A stretch of 64,000 bases of DNA from Dama dama (Eukaryota > Chordata > Mammalia > Artiodactyla > Cervidae): the NCBI RefSeq assembly GCF_033118175.1, contig NC_083688.1:6159001-6223000 (forward strand), given 5' to 3'. The notes below the pieces were generated by a model. The model made no database searches and was not told the origin of the DNA. It worked only from the letters and a program-made list of their open reading frames with translations. Shown here in pieces: positions 34,801 to 46,800 of this stretch; position 1 is the first letter of the stretch; each line of letters opens with the position of its first letter. The position numbers and the translations under genes were made by a program.

Positions 34801-37800
34801 AAGCACCTGCACTGATCTCCCTGGGAGCTGTTGCAGGGCCTGACTGAGAATGCATGAGAAGCTCAGAAGGGGAGAAAGCTCCAGATTAGGGTGAAGGTCA
34901 ATCATAAAAGACCCTGGGAGCCTATAAATTATCCAGGCAGCCCTGTGGTCAGCTGGTCCCTTTGGGACTGAGAGGACATGTAGGGAGTTTTTTTTTTTCA
35001 TTTATTTTTATTAGTTGGAGGCTAATTACTTTACAATATTGTAGTGGTTTTTTGCCATACATTGACATGAATCAGCCATGAATTTACATGTGTTCCTGTG
35101 CTGGGTTCCTTGGCTATAGGTGAAGAAGAGTCCACAATGTACCCCTAGAGGGAGCCCTAGGGTCAGGTTATAACCAGGAGTGGATTTAATAGGAGGTTCA
35201 CGGAGCAAAAGCCTGACGCCTTCCAAGGCCTGTAGATAAGTTTGAATTTATAGTATTTTTAAAGTGAAAGTGAAAGTCACTCAGTCATGTCCCACTCTTT
35301 GTGACCCCATGGACTATACAGTCCATGGAATTCTCCAGGCCAGAATATTGGAGTGAGTAGCCTTGTCCTTCTCCAGGGGATCTTCCTAACCCAGGGATCA
35401 AACCCAGGTCTCCCACATTGCAGGCAGATCCTTTACTGACTGAGCCACAGGGGAAGCCCAAGGATACTGGAGTGGGTAGCCTATCCCTTCTCCAGCGGAT
35501 CTTCTCGACCCAGGAGTCGAACCGGAGTCTTCTGCATTGCGGGAGGATTCTTTACCAACTGAGCTATCAGGGAAGTCCTGAGCTATCAGGGAATATTTTT
35601 AAAGAGGACCCCAAAATGGTATCAGGCCCCAATAAACCTAGGTCTACTCCTGACTGTAATAACCAGAGCTACATTGGCAAGTACCTGCGGTCAGCTGAGT
35701 GCTTGACATTCATTAGCACACTTAATTCCTCAAAATAGCATGAACCAGTCATTTTACAGAGGAGAAAAACAAGGCTCAGAGAGGTTATGTGACTTGCCCA
35801 AAATCACACAAGTAGGAGGCAGAGTTAGAATTTCAGTGCTTGTGCCCTTAGCCACTGGGCCACCCTCCCCTGATCGTTTTCTCCCTAGGCAATTTCAGGA
35901 GGTTGCATTCTCTGGCTGAGCCTCAGGTTCACCATACACTAATGGGAGCGAAAACCAGCCATGTCCATAGATTGAGACCTCAGACCTGAACACAGTTTGT
36001 CAAATCCTGAAATAGTAGGCACTTGTGATGAATTCCTACCATCAGATGGGTTGATGACTGAAAATTTGAACAATAGAAGGCATTTCGGGGTGGTGCACGT
36101 GGTGCCTGGGGCAGTCACCACAGACAACAGACCCCCTCCCACCCATTCCTGCCCAATTCCTGTCCACTGCTTTTGTCTTCCAGCATCCCAGCCTGCCCTT
36201 GCCCTTCCACCGTGGAGACTTCATCTTGGCTTGTTAGCACATCTTTTGTCATTATTCTTTTTATGTAGTTTTTAATAAATATTTCATTTACATGATTCAA
36301 AATCCCAAGACCCCAAAGGGTATACAATGAAAAGTGTTCCTCCCCCTCTTCTCCCCAGCCACCAAGTTCCTCTCCTTGGAGGCAACCCAATGGTGTAATT
36401 TCTATTCTCCTTCCAAAGATGTGTGATGCACGTTCATACATATACATAGACACACACACATAATGTATGTGTATATGTATACATGTCATGTGATATGTAC
36501 ATTATACATGGAAACAGAGTGGAGGGTGGGCCCAGCCTGGCTGGGTGAGAACATGCTTTTCGGCGCCCCCACCTGAAATGGTTTGGGCTAAGCTAGGTCA
36601 AGTTCAGAGCCACTCACCTGACAGCTGGCTGGCCATCCTTCGGAGGGTGACGGGTGAAGGCCTTGGGGCTGGGCCCACCTCCTCCAGCCCATCCACCAGA
36701 CTCTTTTGTTGGGGGGCTGATGTCATACCCAGTGGGTTGTTAATGGTGAAGGCGCTGGCGTACCGCTCCAGAGGGTCATCCAGAGAGGCCACGGTGCCCT
36801 CTTCCCACAGGCGGTACAGCATCAGGACAGGAAAGATCTTGGAGACGCTGGAGATCCTGGGCAATGAGAGGCACAAGGGTGCAGCGGGCATTGTTGGCTC
36901 CATAGCCCACCTCCACCCTGCACCGCCAGCCTCCAACTTTCTGGTGTCATCAGGAAAGCGCTATGTGTATGTGAGCTCAGCCGCTTCAGTCACGTCTGAC
37001 TCTTTGCAACGCCATGGACTGTAGCCCACCAGGCTCCTCTGTCCATGGGATTCTCCAGGCAAGAATACTGGAGTGGGTTGCCATGCCCTCCACCAGGGGA
37101 TCTTCCTGACCTAGGGATCAAACTTGTGCCTTCTGCATCTCCTGCATTGCAGCCAGATTCTTTACCCACTGAGCCACCTGAGAAGCCCAGGAAAGCACTG
37201 AGTCCACCCTTATTCACCGTATCAGGTGGAAATCCACAAGCCTCTGTGGATTGCCATTGAGATGCTTGAGAACATAGCAGAGGCAATGAGGCTGGGCCAG
37301 AGGGACACCCATGAGCACCTCCCCTTCTCCAGGCCCTCACTAGGAACTCCCCACTCTGAGACAGACCCGAGTTGGGATCATACCTCTGCCTCTCACCAGC
37401 TGGGTTGCCTTGGAAAAAATACTAGACTTTTCTGAGATTTAATTTCATTGTCTTGTCTCATGGATTTTAGAAAGGATTGAGCAAGATTATGCGTGCAAGG
37501 TGCTTAGCAACATCCCTGGCAAGTAGTAAGTGCTCAGTAGGTGATTTGTTATTGTTTAGTCACTCAGTCGTGTCCGACTTGCGACCCCATGGACTGTAGC
37601 TCACCAGGCTCCTGTGTCCGTGGGATTTCCCAGACAAGAATACTGGAGTGGATTGCCATTTCCTTCTCAGTGGGATCTTCCTGACCCAGGGATCAAACCC
37701 GTGTCTTCTGCTTGGCAAGCAGATTCTTTATCCCTAAGCTATCAGAGAAGCCCTCAATAGGTGATAGCAAATATAATTTTGCCCCCTGGCTGGCACATGG

Positions 37801-40800
37801 CAGGTGCAGCGTGACTGAAACTCCTGTAATCCTCACAGTTATCCCTGGGCACAAATGTATTCACTTAGCACTGTGAGGGCCGAGGATCATACAGGCAGCA
37901 CCCAGGAGGGGAGACTCTGGGTGTGTCCCAAGTTGCTTCCATCCGGGCCACTGCTGCTGACTGTCAGAAACCTGGCTGGGGGACCCAGGAACTGGTTACA
38001 GCTCCTTTGTGTCACTTGGAAGGGGGGTAGGGTGGAATACACAGGGGTCTTTTCCAGTTTGGGAGTTTTGAGGCTAAGGACTCTCCCAAAGGGATTCCTT
38101 CCTGACCTGTTAGCCTGTGGTGTGATGTTAGGCCCTCACTGGGCCACTCTGGACCTCAGTCTCCTCGCCTATGAAATTACCAAGACTTAAGAAAGGGCCC
38201 TGGTAGCTCAGATCCGGCCCCCCCCAACCCAGTCATAATTCTCATGAGTCCTCCTGCCTCCCAAGTCCGCCTGGTCCTCCCATCCCTCGCCCCCGCCACA
38301 GGACCCCCAGCTGACCGGTACATGGTGTACTCATTGGGGGGCCCAGAAGCCGGGTCTGAACCGTTCTTCTTCCCGAAGTTCCCAGTCCAGAGCACCGTGT
38401 CATTGTGGATGACAACTGCAGACATGGCAGCCAGGCCCGGGGCAGACAGGGCCTGGCGGAGGATCCTGTCCACCTGGGAAGAGACGAGCGGGTGGCTTAG
38501 AGCACACATGTCCTTCTCCCCACCAGACCCTTCCACCGCCACCCCCTGCACACAGCACCCACTGTCTAGCTCTCCTCTGATCTCCCTGCCAGCGGCTGGA
38601 AGGGAGCCCCAGTGAGCCTCCAGACCTTGGACTGTCAAACTATGTCCCCTGGGGTCAGCCACCACCCGGCTGCAATCAAAGCAGATCCCCTGGAATCTGT
38701 TTTGTATATAAGGTTTCCTTGTAAGACTTTCGTTCAAAGAAACATTGCCTTGGAAATATATAAGAGGAAGGAGGGGTTAAGACCACTGACCTAATCAAAC
38801 CCTTGTCTGATGCCCTAGAAAACCTTCAGCAGGCCTCATCTAGGGCTTTCCCTGGTGGCTCAGTGGTAAAGAATCTGCCTGCAGTGCAGATGTGGGTTCG
38901 AGCCCTGGGTCGGGAAGGTCCCCTGAAGAAGAAAATGGCAACCCACTCCAGTATTCTTGGGAAATCTCATGGACAGAGCAGTCCATGGAGTCACCAGGAG
39001 TCAGACACAATTTAGCAACTGCTAAGCCTCGTCTGACCCCTAGCATTGGAGAATTCAGTATTTGTAGAGGCCCCTAATGCTGTCTTTGAACATTTGTTGG
39101 AAATATTAATACTTCTTTATTTTCGGTGATGAAGTTTAATGATGATTAACTGCTAACACTTATTGGACATTTAGAATGTGCCAGACACAATACAAAATGA
39201 TGTTCATACCTTGTCTTGCTTAATCCTCATAATAAGTCTGTGCTGATTTCCCCCCCTCAGTTTTACAGGTGAGAACATCTAAGATATGAAGCCACTTGCC
39301 CCAGTGGCTCATGACTGGGGGAAATCGGGATTGGAACCCAATGCTCATTCCAGCATCTCCTGGCCAAGAGATTTGACATTCTCTGAACTGAGTTCAGTCT
39401 ACCTGTAGTTTCCACCCCTGTACTAACTTTTCCTCTAATTTGTGTATTTTTGGCTGCGCTGGGTCTCTGTGGCCGGGAGGGCTTTCTCTCGTTGCAGCGA
39501 GCAAAGGCTCCTCTCCAGTTGCGGGGCTCTGGCTTCTCACTGTGGCGGCCTCTCTTGTTGAGGAGGATGGGCTCTAGGCTCATGGGCTCTGTTGCTGCCT
39601 GGCCTGTGGGATCTTCCCGGACCGTGTCTCCTGCACTGGCAGGCGTATTCTCAACCACTGGACCACCAGGGAAGCCCACCTGTGCTAACTTTGCCGCAGT
39701 TTCCTCCTCTTTAGCTAGGGTTTCACAAGGTGATAACATAAAGGGAAGTTAGCACACTGCAAGGCATACACCAGGTTCTCACGAGAAGGCAGCTACAGTT
39801 ATTATTGTTGATGTATTTTTTTTAATTAGTATCACCCCTGGGAGGCAGTACTTCTGCTCTGTCTCCCTCACAAAAGCTTCTTGTGTATTTGCAGGCAGGG
39901 ACTGTGTCTCTCTGCACTGGCCCATGCCTGCTGTTACGTGAACACATCACCCTCCTTTCCCTCATCTGTCCCACAGACTGAATTTCAAACCCTTCCCCAC
40001 CGCTGCCACCCCCAGGCTGCTGCACATACACACATTTTAAAAAAATTTTTATTAGGGTATAGGTGCTTTACAACATTGGGTTAATTTCTGCAGTACAGCA
40101 AAGTGACTCAGCCATACGTATACATACATCCCCTTTTTTGCATTTCCTTTCCATTTAGGTCACCGCAGAGCACTGGGTAGAGTTCCCTGTGCTATACAGA
40201 GGGTTTCACTAGTTATCTATTTTATACATAGTAGCATATATATGGAGAAGGCAATGGCAACCCACTCCAGTGTTCTTGCCTGGAGAATCCCAGGGATCGG
40301 GGAGCCTGGTGTGTTGCCGTCTATGGGGTCGCACAGAGTCAGACATGACTGAAGTAACTTAGCAGCAGCAGCCGCGTATATATGGAGAAGGCAATGGCAC
40401 CCCACTCCAGTACTCTTGCCTGGAAAATCCCATGGACAGAGGTGTCTGGTAGGCTGCAGTCCATGCGGTCACAGAGACGACACAACTGAGCGACTTCACT
40501 TTCACTTTTCACTTTCATGCATTGGAGAAGGAAATGGCAGCCCACTCCAGTGTTCTTGCCTGGAGAATCCCAGGGATGGGAGCCTGGTGGGCTGCCATCT
40601 ATGGGGTCGCACAGAGTGGGACACGACTGACGTGACGCAGCAGCAGTGTATATATATGCCAACGCCAGTCTCCCCGTTCATCCCATCCCCTTTATCCTCC
40701 TTGGTTTCCATACGTTTGGTTTGTACTCTACGTCTGTGTCTCTGTTTCTGCTTTGCAGATAAGTTCATCTGTATCATTTTTCTAGATTCCACTTTCTGAT

Positions 40801-43800
40801 CTTTATGTTTCTGAAGGTGAGATCAAGTCAGTCAATCGTAAAAGAAATCAGTCCTGAATATTCATCAGAAGGACTGATGCTGAAGCTGAGGCTCCAATAC
40901 TTTGGCCACCTGATAGAAAGAGCTGAGTCACTGGAAAAGACCCTGATGCTGGGAAAGATTGAAGGTGGGAGGAGAAGGGGACGACAGAGGATGAGATGGT
41001 TGGATGGCATCACTGACTCAATGAACATGAGTTTGAGTAATCTCTGGGAGTTGGTGATGGACAGGGAGGCCTTGTGTGCTGCAGTCCGTGGGGTCACAAA
41101 GAGTGGGACACAACTGAGCGACTGAACTGACTGAAGGTGTGTGACCCAAGTGACAGGGGTCTCAGTGGCACAGACTGGACCTGACTGACAGCGCCCTCTA
41201 GTGTCAGGCCATCCTGCGATGGTAAGTGTAATGTGAGGTTGTTCTTGTCCTTGTTCAGTTGCGCGGTTGTGTCCAACTCTTTACGACCCCGTGGACTGCG
41301 GCACACCAGGCTCCCCTGTCCTTCACTATCTCCCAGAGTTTGCCCAAATTCGTGTCTGTTGAGTCGGTGATGCTATCTATCTCATCCTCTGCCACCCCCT
41401 TCTCCTTTTGCCTTCCATCTTTCCCAGCATCAAGGTCTTTTCCAGTGAGTCAGCTCTTCGCATCAGGTGGCCAAAATATTGTAGCTTCAGCTTCAACATC
41501 AGTCCTTCCAATGAGAATTCAAGATTGATTTCCTTTAGGGCTGACTGGTTTGATCTCCTTGCAGTCCAAGGGACTCTCAAGAGTCTTCTCCAGCCCCACA
41601 ATTAGAAAGCATCAGTTCTTCGGCGCTCAGCCTTCTTTATGGTCCAACTCTCACATCTATACATGACTACTGGAAAGGCCATAGCTTTGACTAGGTGAAT
41701 GTTTGTTGGCAAAGTGACGTCTCTGCTTTTTAATACACTGTCTAGGTTTGTCATAGTTTTTTTTCCAAGGAGCAAGCATCTTTTAATTTCATGGAGTGTC
41801 TTTAATCATATTACAATAGCTCTGTGATCCTCCCCACATCATCTTTCTCCACCTCCAGTTATGGCCCCCACTAGGCTGAATTTCCTCATAATTTTCTACA
41901 TGTGTCTCCTACTGACTCTGCTGCCTCTGGGCCTTTGCACATGCTGTTCCCTCTATCTGGAGCACACCCTTCACACCCCCAAGCTCCCTTACCATAAGCA
42001 CACATAACCTCTGGGTATCTCCTACCTGCTCAGCTCTCAGTTTAGACACCACTTCCTCCAGAAGCCTTCCATGACTCCAAGTCCCATGACCCCTAAACTT
42101 TCCCTGTCCTCACTCTTGCCCTTGTGATAAATACTTATTATGTTAACTGTTCTCTTCATTCCAGACTAGTAGCTCCTTCAGAGCGGAACAGGGTCTTCTT
42201 TCTGCCATATCGCTGGTGTGTAGGACAGAGCAAGTGCTCAAGAATTATACGTTGAATGAATGAATGCCACTATCAGTGCAGAGGGCGTGCCCTCCCCTTC
42301 CTCAGCCTGGCCTAGTGCACAGAGTCAGTTCTCTCCTGGGTCATCACTGACCTTTTCCAGGGCCTCCTTCAACACAGGGAGGGGATGGGCCAGGGGCACA
42401 GGCTCAGGGTGCTGGGGACACATCCTCACGGGGGCAGAGGTCACCTCTGGTCCCAAGGAACCTGGAGGGAACATCACAAAATGAGTGAAGGACAGAGATC
42501 AGGATAGGAGTCTAGGGGTCATTGTAGAGGAGATGGGAAGGTGGCAGCAAGTACCAGGCTCATGCCCTAGGGCCAGCCTTCCACCTGGCACCCCCTGACC
42601 ACAAGATACCAGCCCTGGGCATTCAAGATCAAAAGGCAGAGCCTGCCTGGGAGGAAACAGCTCAGTCCCAAACTCACCACCTGCGGCTTGGCCTTCGAGA
42701 GACCAGTCAGGCCACAAGGGCCCATTGGCAGCCCTTCTATCTCATATGACCAGCCTCCTCCCTCTGTATAGTCAGCAGACTTAGGTTCCAGCTCCGAGGG
42801 GCAGCCACAGCAACATCTCTATCTGTCCCCCTTTCTCCAGCTCTGATTATATATCTGGATGGAGAAGTAGACTCAGGGCTGAGGCTTCAGGCTTAAACCA
42901 CCAGGAAGGACTCATTCCATCCCCAGTGCAGTGCGTCTAGGCATCCAAGTTTGAGTCCCATCCTGCTTTTATCCTGGTGTATGCTTCCTTGCAACCTCAG
43001 AGGGAAGGTATGGAACTTGGCAGGACAGGACTCAGGCTTGAGACCATCTCTACGGCCCCCGGACCTCCCCACATCCTTTAAGGATGGTGTGGGGTGCTAA
43101 GAGTGTGAGAACCCCCCAGGACCACCTTTTCCTAAACCTTCCAGGGACGTCCCTGGTGGTCCAGTGGTTAAGACTGCACTTCCATTGCAGGAGGTGCAGG
43201 TTCAAGCCCTGGTTGGGGAACGAAGACTCTGCATATTGTGTAATGCAGCCAAAAAACAATAAAAATTATTATTTTTTTAATGTGCCAGCAGGTCTTGTGT
43301 CTGGTGAGATGCTTTAAAAAAAAAAAAAAAGCTCACTTAAGTAAATAAACTTTCCACTGCCTCCTAAGACCACTCAGAACTGGGAGAAGGCTCCCTGAGG
43401 TTCACAGTGGCTACACGCTCTTGAGACCCTCCCACCTCCTGAATCAGAAGAGCTGTGTGACTTGTTTTGGCGGAAAGAATGAGGTTGAATTGATTGTGCA
43501 CCTCCCAAAGCTAGACCTTAATCCGCCTTTGCTGTTTTGGAACACTTCCCTCTCGTGGACAAGCCTGGGATAGCGACCTTGAGAGGGAAAATCCACACGG
43601 GGGAGAGGTCCACTGAACTTGCTTGCATTGGAGAACCCAGCTTAGACCAGCAGGAGAACTGCCAGCCAGTGCATAGAATCATGAGAAATGATAAATCACT
43701 CTGTTTGAAGCCAGTAAGTTTAGATGGTTTGTTACCCAGCATCAGATGATATGGTTCCAAGCAGGAAAATCACAAACCCTACAGAAGATCTCTCAACGAC

Positions 43801-46800
43801 TTCATCCTCATTGTTATTAATAACAACCTCTCAGGTGATGCCTATGTGAGGATGAGGATGCAGATCACTGTAGTCAATGGACCCAGGATGGTTCCATAAA
43901 CTGTTTCCCATTTGTGACAAATTAAGTACAAAATTGGAGAGAGAACATTTAGAAACTTTTATAGCAGTTTCTCAGAGTAATCTTGTGAATGTTGAATCTA
44001 ATTACTGAAAACCTGGGCTTCTATTTTGTAGTCTTTCTTTTTCATTTATTTCCCTAATATAATTCATTTTTTAATTTATTTCGTAAGGCTGGTCTGCCAC
44101 AGATTGGTAGTTTGATAGTTTGAGAAGCAAGGCCCTGGAGAACAGGCCAACCTACCCTCTTGGGGACTGTTCGCTAGAGGGACTAAGAAACCCTTGATAA
44201 AGGAATTTACCCTAGAAAGAAAGGGTAGGCTGGGAGAGGAAGAAGCTGGCAAGAAAATAAAAGGAGGCATTTCTGAAAAAATCTGCAGGATTCTGGGAGC
44301 CCAGGCATTTGTAACACAGGATGACTCAGAGGAACGGAGAGAGACATTCTCCCCAACTGCAGCAGAGACCTGGGACCCTGGACCATCCGGGATCCCAGCG
44401 GGCCAATGGGCCCAGGGGTTGCTATAGCAACAGAGGGCCAGGATGTTACCTGCCCTAGAGGTTCATTTGCTGAGCCTTAACCAGCCCAGGATGCAGAGGT
44501 CAAGAAATGGCAGCTGCTGTCCATGTACACTGGCACATGTTCCTCCCAGGGTCTTAGCTGAAGCTGGAGGAATGCCTCTAGCCTGGAGAATAAGGACAGG
44601 ACGCAGATCACTGTAGTCAATGGACCCAGGATGTTTCCATAAACTGTTTCCCATTTGTGACAAATTAAGTACAAAATTTGTACTGGAGATTTCACCCTGA
44701 GGGCTGAAGGCAGAGCAAGAGAAACACTGCACTTTGAGGGGGGGAGGACCCTGAGTTTTACCCCCCGCCCCAGAGTCAGTGGCTTAAGAAAACCCCAGGG
44801 GCGTTAGGATCCTCAGGTTATACAGAAGGGCATCGAGGCACAGAAGGAGGTCCAAAGATGCACAGTTCATGAGAGCTCGAGTCTGCATGGAGGTCAGAGC
44901 TCCTGAGTCTGAATCTGTGGTCCTCCCTCAGGTCAGGAGTGGTGACTCAAAGCCCATGGGGACCATTGGGGACGGGGAACGACTCAAGGAGGCTCCGGCA
45001 CTCACCAGTCTTCAGCTTGGGGAGGTAATACTGCCACAGGAAGCAGCCGGTCATGAGCACAGAGAGCACGAAGAAAAAGCTGCAGGAAGCTGGTAAGAGC
45101 CACTTCTTCTTCACTTTCAGCAGACTGAGCTGCCGGCCAGCCTGGAAGGGGAAGGGCAAGGCAGGCCCACACGGGGTCAGCACTGGGGAGGAGAGAGGGA
45201 CCCCCCCGGGCCTGGCCGTTCCTATGCCTTCAGTTCAGTTCAGTTCAGTTCAGCCGCTCAGTCATGTCTGACTCTTTGCGACCGCATGAACCGCAGCACG
45301 CCAGGCCTCCCTGTCCATCACCAACTCCCAGAGTCTACCCAAACTCATGTCCACTGAGTTGGTGATGCCATCCAACCATCTCATCCTCTGTCATCCGCTT
45401 CTCCTCCTGCCCTCAATCTTTCCCAGCATCAGGGTCTTTTCAAATGAGTCCTATGCCTTAGGTTCACCCAGACACCAGGGGAGCCCACAGCTTGGGGTGA
45501 GTTTCGCACGTGTAAAACCAAGCACCTCCCCAGTAAGGCCCCTTCGACAGCTCTGCCCCGTAGACCTCTGTGCCTCTGCCTAGCCTGTTTCCTCTGCTGG
45601 GCGTGCCCTCTCTCTCCTGTGTATTTAGCGAGATATCTAAGACCACCTGAAATATCACCTCCTCCATGAAGCCTTCCCCAACTCTCCTCCCCCAGGTCCC
45701 TCCAAGGGCACTTGGCATAAGCCTCCACTGCGGTGCAAATCCAGTTCTCTCTCTAGGAGAGCAGTTGTTCTACGTTTATTGGTGCAATTGAGTTTGATCC
45801 CTAGGTGGGGAACTAAATCCCACATGCTGCAACTGAAAGAACCTGAAAAGAACCTGTGTACTGCAACTAAGACCCAGTGCAGCCAAATAAATAAATATAA
45901 ATATTTTCAAAAATGTTGCAGTGAAAAGGGACCTGCCTGCAAAGCTCAAGGAAGGGTGAGGCTCAGAGAAACAGGGGCCTTTTCCCTCAGACAGATGTGG
46001 GTGCTGAGGAAGTGTGGCTTGGAAGGTGGGCACGGGCAGGAAACAGGGATTATAAAATGAGACCAAGGCCTGAAGTCACACAGAGGGTGAGGAAGGCCTG
46101 GTGGGGAGGTGGGAAGGAATCTAAAGAGACAGTGTGTGCGGTGACCTGGCCCCCAGGAAAAGCTACGTGTTCCCTCGAGGCCAACTTAGTCTCCTGGAAA
46201 CATTTCCAGTTAGTGTTGCAGACACTGTGCTAAGCCTTTTAAGAGGCGAATCAGGTGCCCAGTTGAGGTAGGTGCGTTAGTGCCCTGATGTCACAGATAA
46301 GGCTCAGAGAAGTTAAGTGACTTGCCCAAAGTCACATGGCTAGATGCAGAGCTACTCAACCAAAGTTCTTGACGAGCCTTCACAAGCATTTGTTGAAACT
46401 TCTTAATTCCAGGTGGGCAAACTGCAGTTACAGGAAGGAAAGGACTCGTCTAAAAAATGATAAACATCATGTGTTAAGTGTCAGCTTTATGCCTGGCCTG
46501 TGCTGTTCACCTAAACAAGTGTTATTTTACCACATTTCACTATCTGCTCATGAAGTGGGTTTGAGAACTTTCATTTTAGACGTGATTAAATGGGGCTCAG
46601 AGCAGTGAAGCAACTTGCTCAAGGTTGCAGAGCAAGGTGGTAGCAAAGCTGGGGTTCAAATCCAATTGGCCCGACTCTCCACCTTTATGTCTTAATGCAT
46701 CTTATGTCTCTCTCTGTCTCTTTTTTTTTTTTTTTTTTTGACTGCACAGGGTCTTCATTGCTGCATGCGGGCTTTCTGTAGTTACGGTATGTGAGCTTCT

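Noticed and set aside
43537..43749. GKIHTGER, resembling a C2H2 zinc-finger linker
   Set aside because: No Cys-x2-Cys or His-x3-His spacing occurs around it, and it is a single occurrence, so chance is the simplest explanation.
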